From positions 558,001 to 622,000 of the forward strand of contig CAVVUF010000003.1 in NCBI GenBank assembly GCA_963751425.1: a stretch of 64,000 bases of DNA. The letters are read 5' to 3'. Shown here piece by piece: positions 1 to 9,109 of this stretch. Every line of letters starts with the position of its first letter. Position 1 is the first letter of the stretch. Below the pieces are notes generated by a model. It saw nothing but the letters and a program-made list of their open reading frames with translations, had not been told where the DNA came from and searched no databases. Made by a program: the position numbers and the translations under genes. This stretch comes from CAVVUF01 sp963751425. Its GTDB lineage: Bacteria > Chloroflexota > Anaerolineae > Anaerolineales > UBA4823.

Positions 1-2456
1 TTGAAATCCAGCGCCGACAACTTAAAAGCCTGAAAGAGGGTATGGAAAAAGTGATTTCAACGATGGGCTGCCATGAGCTGCGCGGTTACGGCCGGGTTTG
101 CAGCTCGATAGGGCTCGCCCCCAGCGTGGCGGCTGTGCTGCAAACGCCCAATTACTTTGGCAGCGAGTCAGCCGGCCTGACCTGGGAACGCCTGGACCGT
201 GAATCCAACGAGCGCGGTCATGAGCTGCGCACAAAACCGCCCATTCAGTCCCTCCCACAGGTCGAACGTTTCTTCCCCCGCTTTTGGAAAAAGGTGAGCC
301 AATTCACCCGCTCTGAAGCGGGATATGACGACATTTTGACAACTTTCGGAGAATTGAAGCGAGATAACCCTGTTTCACTCCGCCACATCGTTGATTTTAA
401 AAAAGTGCGCGGCACTGTGCTGCCCAGCCAGGTCGATTTGAGCGTGCGAGATTATCGCCTGCCTTTTATCATTAGCGCCATGTCATTCGGCTCTCAAGGC
501 GAGACTTCATTCCGCGCCTATCTAGAAACAGCAGTTCGGATGAATATCATCTGCATCAATGGTGAAGGCGGAGAGCTTCCTGAGCTGATGGGCGTCCAAA
601 AGAAAAACCGAGGCCAACAGGTTGCCTCTGGACGATTTGGAGTGAATGCACAGTTCTTGAATTCAGCGGCGGTGATCGAGATCAAAATCGGTCAGGGCGC
701 CAAGCCCGGGGAGGGGGGTATGCTGCCTGCTTATAAGGTTACCCCCAGGGTAGCTCAAGCCCGCCGTACTCCGCCTTTTGTGCCCTTGATGTCTCCATCT
801 AATAACCATGATCTATATTCGATTGAGGACCTGGCTCAGTTGATTGAGGAACTCAAAGTGGTAAATCCGCAAGCCAAGGTATCCGTCAAGTGCCCGGTCG
901 TACCGAACATCGGTGTAATTGCCGTTGGCATTGCAAAAGCCGGGGCAGATATCATCAACTTGAGCGGCTTCGATGGAGGCACCGGGGCCGCGCGCAAACA
1001 TTCGCTGCAGTTTGTGGGTTTACCCGCAGAAATTGGCGTCATACAGGCGCACCGGGCTCTGGTTGATGCTGGCCTGCGCCATAAGGTGGAGATTTGGTGT
1101 GACGGCGGCATGAAAACAGGCGAAGACGCGGTCAAAATGATCCTGTTGGGAGCCAACCGGATCGGTTTTGGGACGATGGCCATGGTTGCGATTGGCTGCT
1201 CGATCTGCCGGAAATGCCAGGAAGGTACTTGTTTTGTGGGGATCACGACCCAGATCGAGAGCATTGAAGAAGCACTAGATAAAGGCCTGCGCGTATTTAC
1301 CCCTCTCGAATATGAGGTCTCTGTCGCACATTTGACGAGATATTTCATGGGACTGGAGGAGGAGATTCGCCAGATCACCGCCCGCCTGGGCGCTACGCGA
1401 CTGCAGGAGCTCGTCGGCAGAGGCGACCTCTTGGAACAGGTTGCATGCCAAGATAAGGTGGACCTATCTGCTATGTTTGCAGCTATCCCGGTCCGTTCTA
1501 AACCGGAGCTAGAATCAGGCATTGGTCGGCTGCTGGTGCGACCACGCAACAACTTGACCCGTTTGCTTGGCGAGTTGATCATGGAAACGGTCTTAGGCGA
1601 TAAAGAACGCGAGATCACTTATCAAGATTCAGTCACAGCTATCGATCGCGCTTTGGGGTCGCATCTTGTTGGGGCGCTGCTGCGCAGGCCTGATTTCCAA
1701 TCTGAAGTAGATCATTTACACCTGCGTTTTGGTCCTTCCTCGATCGCAGGAAATGGTTTTTCTGCCTGGACAGCTGATCCGCTGGATATCATTATCGAAG
1801 GAGGCGCACAGGATGGTACAGCCAAAGGTGCCTGCAGCGGGCGGGTGGCAGTGATGAAAGGGATCAACCATGAGGGTTTACGGATCGATGGCTCAGTAGG
1901 AAAAAGCTTTGCTTATGGAGCCCAAGGTGGTATTTTAATCGTGCAGGGTAATGCAGATTCGCGCGCTTGCATCCGGCTATCAGGAGCGGATGTGGTTTTC
2001 GGCGGTGAAATCCTGACTCCCATCCGGGAGGAAAATCTACGCACCTCAACACATGCCAACCTGAAAGGCTATGCTTGTGAGTATATGACTGCCGGGCGAG
2101 TGGTTATCCTGGGAGACCCCGGACCGTATGCTTTTTCGGGTATGACCGGAGGAGTGGTTTTCCAAAAACTCACTCCTGAGATGGGTTTTGATAAGAATGC
2201 GCTGCAACGACGCATTGCTCTGGGAGCACAAGTGAAGATCGAAGACGTGAATCCCGTGGATGTGGTGGAGATCCAACAATTATTGGGCTATTACATTGAG
2301 GCATTAGAGCAGACCTACCAGTATGAAACCGCAGAAAACATTCGTGCGCTCTCTACCGATAACATATTGCTAGAACATTTCATTAAAGTTGTTCCCCTAG
2401 CCACAAGCAGCGCGCCTGTGCTTATGGAGATGATGGCAGAAGATCTAAGCGAATAA
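1..2456 (+). CDS. Glutamate synthase-type protein, FMN and GXGXG domains (5' end outside window)
   Basis: The reading frame is open to the first base, so the gene starts upstream and the ATG at 42 is probably internal. The visible start resembles the end of the central-N region of glutamate synthase large subunits. It is followed by the FMN-binding synthase barrel (motifs SAMSFGSQGE, GEGGELPE, GQGAKPGEGG, SGFDGGTGAA) and the C-terminal GXGXG beta-helix (GGAQDGTAKGACSG). The cysteines in CSICRKCQEGTC keep the C-x5-C-x4-C spacing that binds the 3Fe-4S cluster in GltB, with one extra Cys between them. The expected role is making glutamate from 2-oxoglutarate and ammonia, the ammonia coming from a glutaminase domain that would lie upstream. 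Whether this is full-length gltB or a glutaminase-less glutamate synthase-like protein cannot be seen from here. Confidence 0.9.
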   Translation, partial: EIQRRQLKSLKEGMEKVISTMGCHELRGYGRVCSSIGLAPSVAAVLQTPNYFGSESAGLTWERLDRESNERGHELRTKPPIQSLPQVERFFPRFWKKVSQFTRSEAGYDDILTTFGELKRDNPVSLRHIVDFKKVRGTVLPSQVDLSVRDYRLPFIISAMSFGSQGETSFRAYLETAVRMNIICINGEGGELPELMGVQKKNRGQQVASGRFGVNAQFLNSAAVIEIKIGQGAKPGEGGMLPAYKVTPRVAQARRTPPFVPLMSPSNNHDLYSIEDLAQLIEELKVVNPQAKVSVKCPVVPNIGVIAVGIAKAGADIINLSGFDGGTGAARKHSLQFVGLPAEIGVIQAHRALVDAGLRHKVEIWCDGGMKTGEDAVKMILLGANRIGFGTMAMVAIGCSICRKCQEGTCFVGITTQIESIEEALDKGLRVFTPLEYEVSVAHLTRYFMGLEEEIRQITARLGATRLQELVGRGDLLEQVACQDKVDLSAMFAAIPVRSKPELESGIGRLLVRPRNNLTRLLGELIMETVLGDKEREITYQDSVTAIDRALGSHLVGALLRRPDFQSEVDHLHLRFGPSSIAGNGFSAWTADPLDIIIEGGAQDGTAKGACSGRVAVMKGINHEGLRIDGSVGKSFAYGAQGGILIVQGNADSRACIRLSGADVVFGGEILTPIREENLRTSTHANLKGYACEYMTAGRVVILGDPGPYAFSGMTGGVVFQKLTPEMGFDKNALQRRIALGAQVKIEDVNPVDVVEIQQLLGYYIEALEQTYQYETAENIRALSTDNILLEHFIKVVPLATSSAPVLMEMMAEDLSE

Positions 2457-2491
2457 GCGGCCAGCCCAAGCGTTATTCAATAATCCTGGGA

Positions 2492-2992
2492 TTACGATAC
2501 GCGCGCAAAGGCCGTCAATGCCAGCACCACCACAGCTAGCAGCAGATTCAACCGCAGAAGCCGGACTGACCGGCGCTGAATGCGTTCCATTTCCGGGACA
2601 TCCTTACCCTGGCTGAGGCGCAGCGCAGCCCGCCTGATTTCGGGCAGCAACCCCCAGGTCACATAGGCACTGATCACAATCATTAGAAAATAAACGCTGT
2701 GCTTGAGGAGGATGGCTGCCGCCCAAGGACTATCAACTGCCAAAAAGCTGTGATAATTTTGGTTTACGCTCAATTGGAACATGCCTGTACCTGCCAGGAC
2801 CGCCAGGCAAAACCACCCCAGCGGATCCAGGCGGCGCTGTAAGCCTTCCAGGAAAATGCTATAAGACCGGCTGTCTAAGCTGCGCTGTGCCGCAGGTAAA
2901 ACAACCAGGGCCAAAGAAGCCAGGCTGCCGATCCATAGGACGGTCGCCAGCATATGAAACCAAAAAGCGATCGAGAGGCCTATTGGGGGCAT
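2492..2992 (-). CDS. CopD-family integral membrane protein
   Basis: A 166-residue membrane protein with four predicted helices (about residues 6-30, 52-75, 90-112 and 145-165). The first helix has the FHMLATVLWIGSLASL pattern typical of the CopD/copper resistance D superfamily, where a His near the N-terminus precedes a WIG motif. It starts 18 nt after the stop of the TPR gene on the same strand, so the two are probably cotranscribed. In the family, CopD proteins help copper uptake or sit in haem/copper homeostasis, but no CopC or other copper gene is nearby, so the substrate is not known. An ordinary SD is not obvious; expression may rely on readthrough from the TPR gene. Confidence 0.65.
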   Translation of the reverse strand: MPPIGLSIAFWFHMLATVLWIGSLASLALVVLPAAQRSLDSRSYSIFLEGLQRRLDPLGWFCLAVLAGTGMFQLSVNQNYHSFLAVDSPWAAAILLKHSVYFLMIVISAYVTWGLLPEIRRAALRLSQGKDVPEMERIQRRSVRLLRLNLLLAVVVLALTAFARVS

Positions 2993-3010
2993 CTAAACGC
3001 CTCATTTTCT

Positions 3011-4309
3011 TTATGGAGATGTTGTAGGAGTCGGTGACTCGAGAGCCGGTGACTCCTGAGTCGGCGTGGGAGTATCAGCCGGAATTTCCTGAGTGGCGGT
3101 GGGCGTGGGCGTATTTTCCACTGGGATAAATTCTAGCGTGGCCGTGGGGGTTGGCGTATCGAGTGTCAATGGCGTGCTGACAACGGTATTGGCTTCCTGG
3201 CATTTCTGGGAAGCGAAATCAGACGTAGGCCGGGCAGCGGGGTTATCACGTATGCTCAAAGCGGCCTCGTATTGCTGCTGAGCTTCGCAGAACATCCCCT
3301 GCCGCGCGTACCAATCACCAAAACCAAGCAAAGCCAAGATGTTGCGCTCAAAAGCGGTATACCCTGAGCCATCCACCAGGTTTGGAGCAATCTGAACCAA
3401 TTGTCCGAAATAATAAACCGCTTGCGACCAATCCACATCCCAAAAGCTGGCGCCACGTACATATAAAATAGCCCAATCACGCCAGTTCCTGGCTTCAACA
3501 TCCAATGGGCCAAAGCGCTCTGCCAGGGCGAGGTCATAGGTGCCGCCTTCAAGGTCTGCCTTACTGGCAATCTTATCCACCCCACGATTACGCAGCGCCA
3601 CGAATATCAGCCCATCAACTTTAACAGCCATGAAAGTTGGATCGCGCTTACGCAGGATCAGAAGGGTATCAATAACGGTTGACCAATCACCAGCCAGCAA
3701 CGAGGCCTGGGCCTGAGTGAAAAGCTCCTCGCGGCCGCGCGTATCTGGAGTAGGGGTCAGGGTGGGGGTAGGAGCAACCGTAGGCGTGGCGGTTGAGATC
3801 ATGGCAACCATGACCTCGGCCAGCTTCTCGGTGATGCCAGGGAAATTTGGGTCCATTTGCATCACATACTCAAAGCGCTGGCGGGCAAGGTCATAACGCC
3901 CAGCTTGCTGATCCTGAACTGCCAGATCAAATTGCGCCTGAGCTTCTGCAGCTACCTGGGTACTCTGAAACCCCAGACGCTGTTGAATGGCTGACTGGTA
4001 GCCTAAATACACACTCCCCAAGGCAATCAGGAGCAAAACAAAAATCCCAAGCAAAGACCACCAGATCCACAGGCGGGAGCCTTTTTGCTGCTTCTGAGCA
4101 GCCGGAGAGGCTTGGGGCGGCTGTACGGATACGGGCAGCGTAGGCGAAAAAGGCGCAGTATCTTGCGAGGTCGCTGCCGAAGTGACTTGCACAGGTGCAG
4201 TTTCTGCCAGAGGATCGCCCGAGGTTTGCACCGGTCGGGTTTCATCCAATGGCTGCCCTTCGGGTTGAGGGCTTGTCGGTTGAGTTTCATCCATCTTGTT
4301 CGATTCCAT
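3011..4309 (-). CDS. TPR-repeat membrane protein with acidic/ETxP N-terminus and Thr-Pro tail
   Basis: About 432 residues. The N-terminal ~75 residues are hydrophilic and carry four evenly spaced [D/E]T-x-P motifs (DETQP, DETRP, AETAP, QDTAP). One transmembrane helix follows (LWIWWSLLGIFVLLLIALG). Next come TPR-like helices (QFDLAVQDQQAGRYDLARQR; QAQASLLAGDWSTVIDTL; CEAQQQYEAALSIRDN), and the C-terminus is a Thr-Pro-rich tail. The tail and TPR part should lie outside the cell and the ETxP segment in the cytosol. An upstream ATG at 4318 overlaps a perfect TATAAT box (4317-4322), so I choose the ATG at 4309, which would make a leaderless mRNA. The function is unknown; TPRs suggest a scaffold for protein contacts. 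Confidence 0.75.
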   Translation of the reverse strand: MESNKMDETQPTSPQPEGQPLDETRPVQTSGDPLAETAPVQVTSAATSQDTAPFSPTLPVSVQPPQASPAAQKQQKGSRLWIWWSLLGIFVLLLIALGSVYLGYQSAIQQRLGFQSTQVAAEAQAQFDLAVQDQQAGRYDLARQRFEYVMQMDPNFPGITEKLAEVMVAMISTATPTVAPTPTLTPTPDTRGREELFTQAQASLLAGDWSTVIDTLLILRKRDPTFMAVKVDGLIFVALRNRGVDKIASKADLEGGTYDLALAERFGPLDVEARNWRDWAILYVRGASFWDVDWSQAVYYFGQLVQIAPNLVDGSGYTAFERNILALLGFGDWYARQGMFCEAQQQYEAALSIRDNPAARPTSDFASQKCQEANTVVSTPLTLDTPTPTATLEFIPVENTPTPTATQEIPADTPTPTQESPALESPTPTTSP

Positions 4310-4316
4310 GGGCCCC

Positions 4317-4381
4317 ATTATACCTCAGAGAACAATGTGGTTTCATGGATCGCGTTCCCGGGACCATTTTTCCGATATAAT
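4317..4381. promoter_or_regulatory. Divergent pair of leaderless promoters
   Basis: The 78 bp between the divergent starts at 4309 (minus) and 4388 (plus) contain one perfect TATAAT per strand: 4322-4317 on minus and 4376-4381 on plus. They lie 7 and 6 nt from the respective ATG, so transcription should begin at or next to the A of the start codon on both sides. Neither gene has a Shine-Dalgarno. The -35 hexamers are weak. Confidence 0.6.
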
Positions 4382-4387
4382 GAAGTT

Positions 4388-4822
4388 ATGGCAGCGTATA
4401 AGTTCTTCCACCCGGTTGAAGTGCGTTATGGCGACCTGGATGCGCAGCAGCATGTGAACAATGCCAAGTACCTGACCTATATGGAGCAGGCGCGCCTGGA
4501 ATATGTGCGGCACCTGGGATTATGGAATGGCGACTCCTTTGTGGAGTTGGGCATGATCGTGGCAGAGGTGCAAATCACTTACCGGGCGCCGATCCGTTTT
4601 GGACAGGCGGTGCGCGTGGGAGTACGGGTGAGCCGCTTGGGCAACAAGAGCATGCGCTGGGAATACAGTATTGAAAATGCTCAAGACGGCAGCGTCTTTG
4701 CCACAGCAACCAGTGTGCAGGTGGCTTATGACTACCCGGCTGGCAAATCGATGCCGGTACCAGATGTGTGGAGAAAAAAGATCACAATTTATGAAGGAAT
4801 TGAAGAGAGAGAAGACTATTAA
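4388..4822 (+). CDS. 4-hydroxybenzoyl-CoA-type (hotdog) acyl-CoA thioesterase
   Basis: A 144-residue hotdog-fold protein of the YbgC/FadM/4HBT type. The opening HPVEVRYGDLDAQQHVNNAKY holds the family signature, with the catalytic Asp in the RYGDLDAQQHVNN block, followed by YMEQARLEYVRHLGL. The expected reaction is hydrolysis of an acyl- or aroyl-CoA in the cytosol; the exact substrate is open. The start at 4388 is fixed by homology and by the TATAAT six bases upstream; the open frame reaches further 5' but that part lacks similarity to the family. The stop is followed after one base by the ATG of an M42 peptidase, and then pcm, so the three form a tight operon. Confidence 0.85.
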   Translation: MAAYKFFHPVEVRYGDLDAQQHVNNAKYLTYMEQARLEYVRHLGLWNGDSFVELGMIVAEVQITYRAPIRFGQAVRVGVRVSRLGNKSMRWEYSIENAQDGSVFATATSVQVAYDYPAGKSMPVPDVWRKKITIYEGIEEREDY

Positions 4823-4823
4823 C

Positions 4824-5867
4824 ATGCTTCCTACCGTCGATAGAATTTATCTAGAAAACTTTTTAATCGGCCTGCTGAACATTCCCAGCCCAACCGGTTA
4901 TGCCTACCGGGCTGTAGAGTATACCGAGAATGCTCTGAAAACTTTAGAGGGGATCTCGCTTTCCAGAACGCGTAAAGGCGCTTTGATCGCCAAATTCCCT
5001 GGAAAAAGCAGCGAGCAGCCCCGCGCCCTGACCGCCCACGTGGACACCCTGGGGGCAATGGTCAAAGAGATCAAGCCGAATGGGCGGCTAAAGCTGACCC
5101 GCATTGGCGGAATCCTGTGGAATTCGGTGGAGACGGAAGGCTGCACGGTCTTCACCAACCAGGGAGAAACCATACGCGGCGCTCTGCTAGCGGTCAAAGC
5201 CTCTGGGCATGTGTTCGGCAGTCAAGTAATTGGTGATCTCAAACGTGAGGATGCGACTATGGAAGTACGCCTGGATGCGCGCACCTCCTCGCCAGCGGAA
5301 ACCGAGGCGCTGGGCATTCAGGTAGGCGATTTCGTAGCTTTTGACCCGCGGGTTGAAGTGAACCATGGCTTCATCCGCTCACGCCATTTGGATGATAAAG
5401 CCTGCGCGGCGTGCGCGGTAACCGCCTTCAAAGCCATGGTCGAAGAAGGGCTCCAACCGGCCCAGGATGTTTATCTGCACATCAGCAATTATGAAGAAGT
5501 TGGGCACAGCCCGGCGGACGGGCTGCCGGCTAATCTGGCTGAGCTGGTGGTGGTCGATATGGCCGCGGTGGGTGAAGGGCAAACCTCCGATGAGTTTCAT
5601 GCAACGCTGTGTGTAAAGGATTCTGGCGGTCCATACCACCACGGCTTGAGTCAAAAATTGCGCGAGGTGGCAAAGCAATATGATATCCCTTATAAAGTCG
5701 ATATCTACCCATCCTATAATTCGGATGGAGGCGCGCTCTTCCATGAAAGTGATGTGGCGGTGGCGTTGATCGGACCGGGTATCGATGCTTCACACAACTA
5801 CGAACGGACGCATATGGATGCTTTGCTGGCAACCACGCGCTGGGTAATGGCTTACATGATCAGTTAA
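4824..5867 (+). CDS. M42 family metallopeptidase (TET-like aminopeptidase)
   Basis: 347 residues. The M42 zinc ligands and acid/base are all visible: AHVDTLG (His and Asp), RHLDDKA (bridging Asp), NYEEVGH (catalytic Glu and metal Glu), VVVDMAA (Asp) and YERTHMDA (His). Such enzymes are cytosolic, self-assembling dodecameric aminopeptidases or glutamyl aminopeptidase/endoglucanase-M-like proteins that trim peptides. The start at 4824 is one base after the thioesterase stop, with AAGAGAGAAG just upstream as a possible ribosome site. It is the first of four M42 genes in the window and diverges from the three tandem copies near 54-57 kb, notably with a YERTH motif at the last His. Confidence 0.88.
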   Translation: MLPTVDRIYLENFLIGLLNIPSPTGYAYRAVEYTENALKTLEGISLSRTRKGALIAKFPGKSSEQPRALTAHVDTLGAMVKEIKPNGRLKLTRIGGILWNSVETEGCTVFTNQGETIRGALLAVKASGHVFGSQVIGDLKREDATMEVRLDARTSSPAETEALGIQVGDFVAFDPRVEVNHGFIRSRHLDDKACAACAVTAFKAMVEEGLQPAQDVYLHISNYEEVGHSPADGLPANLAELVVVDMAAVGEGQTSDEFHATLCVKDSGGPYHHGLSQKLREVAKQYDIPYKVDIYPSYNSDGGALFHESDVAVALIGPGIDASHNYERTHMDALLATTRWVMAYMIS

Positions 5868-5875
5868 ACCAAGAG

Positions 5876-6544
5876 ATGGCAGCGATGAAGGATGAGACCG
5901 CTTACATCTTTGAACGAAAGCGGATGGTTGATGATCAGCTCATCTGGCGTGGAATCCATGACCCGCTTGTGCTAGAAGCCATGCAAAGTGTGCCGCGGCA
6001 CTGTTTTGTGCCGGAGGAATATCTTGATATGGCCTACCAGGATTGTCCGCTGCCGATCGGATCGGGGCAGACCATTTCACAGCCCTATATTGTCGCTTTA
6101 ATGAGCGAATCGCTGGCCCTGAAGGGTAACGAGAAAGTCTTTGAAATAGGCACCGGCTCTGGCTACCAGGCAGCCATCCTGGCGAAGCTGGCCAGCGAGG
6201 TACATACGATCGAGAGGCACCCTTCCCTGGCAGAACAAGCTCAGAGGGTGCTCGAGCACCTGGGGTATAACAATGTCTGCATCCATGTCGGGGATGGGTC
6301 AAAAGGACTGCCTGAATTTGGCCCTTACCAGGCTATCATCGTAACCGCCTCAGCCCCCAAAGTCCCCAAACCGCTTTTAGAGCAGCTAGATGATGGCGGG
6401 CGGCTTATTTTACCGGTGGGTGACCGCTGGGGAGGTCAGACGCTGCAGCTGTGGGAGCGGCATGGGGAAAAATTTGAACACGAAGCCATATTAGCGGTAG
6501 CTTTTGTGCCGCTGCGGGGGGAATACGGATGGAAAGAGGATTAA
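5876..6544 (+). CDS. pcm: Protein-L-isoaspartate O-methyltransferase
   Basis: 222 residues with the class I SAM-methyltransferase fold. The PIMT signature PIGSGQTISQPYIVALM is present, then the SAM loop FEIGTGSGYQAAIL and the acidic IER, with VGDGSKGLPEFGPYQAI after it. It repairs isoaspartyl residues in aged proteins by methylating them with SAM. The start may be 5876 or the ATG at 5885; the latter has a better distance to AAGAG. The gene lies 8 nt after an M42 peptidase stop, which fits a theme of damaged-protein turnover. Its stop converges on the hemolysin III gene with only 11 nt between. Confidence 0.93.
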   Translation: MAAMKDETAYIFERKRMVDDQLIWRGIHDPLVLEAMQSVPRHCFVPEEYLDMAYQDCPLPIGSGQTISQPYIVALMSESLALKGNEKVFEIGTGSGYQAAILAKLASEVHTIERHPSLAEQAQRVLEHLGYNNVCIHVGDGSKGLPEFGPYQAIIVTASAPKVPKPLLEQLDDGGRLILPVGDRWGGQTLQLWERHGEKFEHEAILAVAFVPLRGEYGWKED

Positions 6545-6555
6545 AAGTCTCAAGC

Positions 6556-7218
6556 CTATGTGTACGGAGCCACATAAGCAGCCATGAGGATGAAATGACT
6601 GAGGCAGCCGAGGATTACAAAGATATGCCAGACTTCATGGAACCCAAAGACACCAGGGAAGAAGTCTGGCTTTTTTGACACATAGATCACCGCTCCCAGG
6701 GTGAAAAATATCCCACCCAGGAGCAGCCAAAAAAGCGCGCCTAAAGGCATGGCGCGGAGTATCTCGCGGGTGGCAAGCAACGAAAGCCAACCCATCCCAA
6801 GGTAAACAGCAGCCGTAAATCCCCTCGGCGCTTTGATGATGAACAGTTTTACCAGGACCCCGATCAGTGCCAGGGACCAGATAATTGTCAGCGTCCCCCA
6901 AGCCCAGAATCCGCTGAAGAAATGCAGGCAGATGGGCGTATAGGTGCCGGCGATCAGGACATAAATGGCGGAGTGGTCCAGCTTACGCAGGAACAGCATG
7001 ATGCGCGGCCGGGCGTCAACCAGGTGGTAGGTTGCACTCGAGGAGAACATCGCCACCAGGCTGATTCCATAGATCAGCAGTGCAATAACCTTCACCAGAC
7101 TGTTGTGTCCCAGGATCAACAGACCCACCAAACCCAGCAAAGCCAGGATGGCAGCAGCGAGGTGCATCAGCCCATTGACCGGCTCGCGAAGTTTACGGGA
7201 TTTTTTTATTTCTTGCAT
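6556..7218 (-). CDS. Hemolysin III / TrhA (PAQR) family membrane protein
   Basis: 220 residues with seven predicted membrane helices. PAQR-superfamily motifs are present: EPVNGLMHL at the start, SSATYHLVD, DHSAIYVLIAGTYTP and the C-terminal GFHEVWHIFVILGCLSHF. The conserved Ser, His and Asp residues likely bind a metal in a hydrolase-like site. Bacterial members have been linked to membrane fluidity homeostasis, although the old name comes from haemolysis by a Bacillus cereus protein. It is probably a single-gene unit facing pcm. Confidence 0.88.
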   Translation of the reverse strand: MQEIKKSRKLREPVNGLMHLAAAILALLGLVGLLILGHNSLVKVIALLIYGISLVAMFSSSATYHLVDARPRIMLFLRKLDHSAIYVLIAGTYTPICLHFFSGFWAWGTLTIIWSLALIGVLVKLFIIKAPRGFTAAVYLGMGWLSLLATREILRAMPLGALFWLLLGGIFFTLGAVIYVSKKPDFFPGVFGFHEVWHIFVILGCLSHFILMAAYVAPYT

Positions 7219-7317
7219 AATCAGAATATAACAGAAAAAAACACAAAAGTAAACAGAATTACCGGCTTTATTTAACCAGGAGGGTTTGCAGGATGGGCAC
7301 GATATTCCCGACCACGC

Positions 7318-8979
7318 CTACACCTGGCTGATCGTGACAAACACCATCGGACGGCGCTTGGTCTTAGAATACAAGAAAGATTTTACGGTCTGCTCCAAAT
7401 CTTCGCGTAAATGCCCATTGCTGACACAGTCTACCGATTCGGTGACGATACGGCGTGTGTTTTCGAGCAAATCGCTGGCCTCCGGCTCATAGACAAAGCC
7501 GCGCGTGATGATCTCAGGCGCCTCGCGCAGGCGGCAGGATAAATGATCGAGGGTCAGGTTGACCAGCACAAATCCGTCTTGGGCCAGGATCTCGCGCTCG
7601 CGCATGACGGACGGTCCCACCTCGCCTACGCTGACGCCATCCACAAAAACATACCCTCCCGGGATGCGATCAGCAAGTCTCATAAATCCATCGGGGGTCA
7701 GCTCGACGACCATGCCATTTTCGATCACTAGCACACGATCTTCAGATATCCCCACCTGATTGGCCAGGCGGGCATGCTGGTACAAATGACGAAGCTCGCC
7801 ATGAATAGGGATAAAGTATTTAGGCCGAACCAGGTTCAAGAGCAGCTTCATCTCTTCCTGGCTGGCATGCCCCGAGACATGTACCGGGGCAATCCGTTCG
7901 TAGATCACGTTTGCACCGCGGCGGAACAGGCGGTTGATCGTACGATAAACCGACTCTTCATTACCGGGGATCGGGTGTGAAGAGAGCACAACGGTGTCTC
8001 CCGGCTCAATATCAAATTGCCGGTTGGTGCCGGTCGAAAGCCGCCCCATGATCGAAGATGGCTCACCCTGTGTGCCGGTGGACATCAGCACGATTTCTTT
8101 GGGGCGCATTTTCAGAGCCTGTTCTACGCTCACCAGCAGATCATCAGGCATTTCAAGGTAACCCAGCTTGCGAGCAATTTTCGCATTCTCGACCATGCTC
8201 ATCCCCACAAAAGCTAATTTTCGATTGTGGCTGACCGCAGCATTAGCAACCTGCTGCATACGTGAGATGAGCGAGGCAAAGCTAGCGATGATAATGCGCC
8301 CAGGCGCCTTGCGAAAGACTTCATCGAAAGCCGGGTCTATGACACGCTCTGAGGGTGTCCAGCCTGGCTTATCTGCATTGGTAGAATCTGCCAGTAAGGC
8401 CAGCACCCCTCGACCAGAAAACTCAGCCAGCTTGGCGTAATCGGTGGGCCAATTATCCACTGGGGTATGGTCAAATTTGAAGTCCCCGGTATGAATGACC
8501 AGGCCTACCGGCGTGGTAATGCCCAACCCGATCCCATCTGGGACCGAATGGCAGACGTGGAAGAATTCCACCTGGAATGGCCCAATCTGTGCCATTCCAC
8601 CGGCTTGCACAGTATTGAGCGTAACCTGACCAAGCAAACCGCCGCGCGACAGCTTGACTTCCAAAAGGCCGCGCGTCAGCGGTGTAGCATAGATGGGGGC
8701 GTTGACCTGCTCGAGCAGGTGATGGATAGCGCCAGTATGATCTTCATGTCCGTGGGTGACGATGATGCCGCACACCTTTTCGCGGTTTGTGATCAGGTAT
8801 TCAAAATCTGGGATGATGTAATCGATCCCCAGCATGTCGTTATCGGGAAACATCAAGCCTGCATCTACGACCAGGATCTGGTCGTCATATTCATAAACCA
8901 TCATATTCTTGCCAACTTCCCCCAATCCTCCTAGAGGAATGATGCGAAAAGGTAATCCTTCTTGGCTCTTATTTTTCAT
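7318..8979 (-). CDS. rnj: Ribonuclease J
   Basis: 553 residues, the usual length for RNase J. The N-terminal metallo-beta-lactamase domain has the zinc-binding THGHEDHTG motif, the GDFKFDHTP segment and the beta-CASP part ending in HVSGHASQEE and HGELRHL. The C-terminal domain follows (GVSVGEVGPSVMREREILAQDG). The enzyme is a 5'-3' exo- and endoribonuclease of the RNA degradosome that also matures rRNA and mRNA 5' ends. The start ATG follows a 57-nt leader from a strong promoter at 9043-9071, with GAAGGAG in the leader, though rather far (about 18 nt) from the ATG. Confidence 0.95.
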   Translation of the reverse strand: MKNKSQEGLPFRIIPLGGLGEVGKNMMVYEYDDQILVVDAGLMFPDNDMLGIDYIIPDFEYLITNREKVCGIIVTHGHEDHTGAIHHLLEQVNAPIYATPLTRGLLEVKLSRGGLLGQVTLNTVQAGGMAQIGPFQVEFFHVCHSVPDGIGLGITTPVGLVIHTGDFKFDHTPVDNWPTDYAKLAEFSGRGVLALLADSTNADKPGWTPSERVIDPAFDEVFRKAPGRIIIASFASLISRMQQVANAAVSHNRKLAFVGMSMVENAKIARKLGYLEMPDDLLVSVEQALKMRPKEIVLMSTGTQGEPSSIMGRLSTGTNRQFDIEPGDTVVLSSHPIPGNEESVYRTINRLFRRGANVIYERIAPVHVSGHASQEEMKLLLNLVRPKYFIPIHGELRHLYQHARLANQVGISEDRVLVIENGMVVELTPDGFMRLADRIPGGYVFVDGVSVGEVGPSVMREREILAQDGFVLVNLTLDHLSCRLREAPEIITRGFVYEPEASDLLENTRRIVTESVDCVSNGHLREDLEQTVKSFLYSKTKRRPMVFVTISQV

Positions 8980-9042
8980 ATTAATATCTAATTTATGGCT
9001 CCTTCATCAAACACATTTTTCTACCCCCATTCACCTAAATGC

Positions 9043-9071
9043 ATTGTAGCATGGTAACAACCGTATGTCAA
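9043..9071 (-). promoter_or_regulatory. Sigma-70-type promoter of rnj, embedded in the groEL terminator
   Basis: On the minus strand TTGACA (9071-9066), a 17-bp spacer and TACAAT (9048-9043) form a near-consensus promoter for rnj. The -35 box begins within the T-run that ends the groEL terminator hairpin, so the terminator and the next gene's promoter share sequence. Confidence 0.75.
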
Positions 9072-9075
9072 AAAA

Positions 9076-9102
9076 GAGAGCGGATGCAGGGCATCCGCTC
9101 TC
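9076..9102 (-). terminator. Rho-independent terminator of groESL
   Basis: GAGAGCGGATGC (9076-9087) pairs with GCATCCGCTCTC (9091-9102) around a three-base loop. On the minus strand the stem is followed by six T. It sits 8 bp after the groEL stop. Confidence 0.9.
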
Positions 9103-9109
9103 AGCTTTT

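Noticed and set aside
836..1618. 260-codon frame opposite the glutamate synthase gene
   Set aside because: Antisense to clearly conserved FMN-domain sequence; no independent support.
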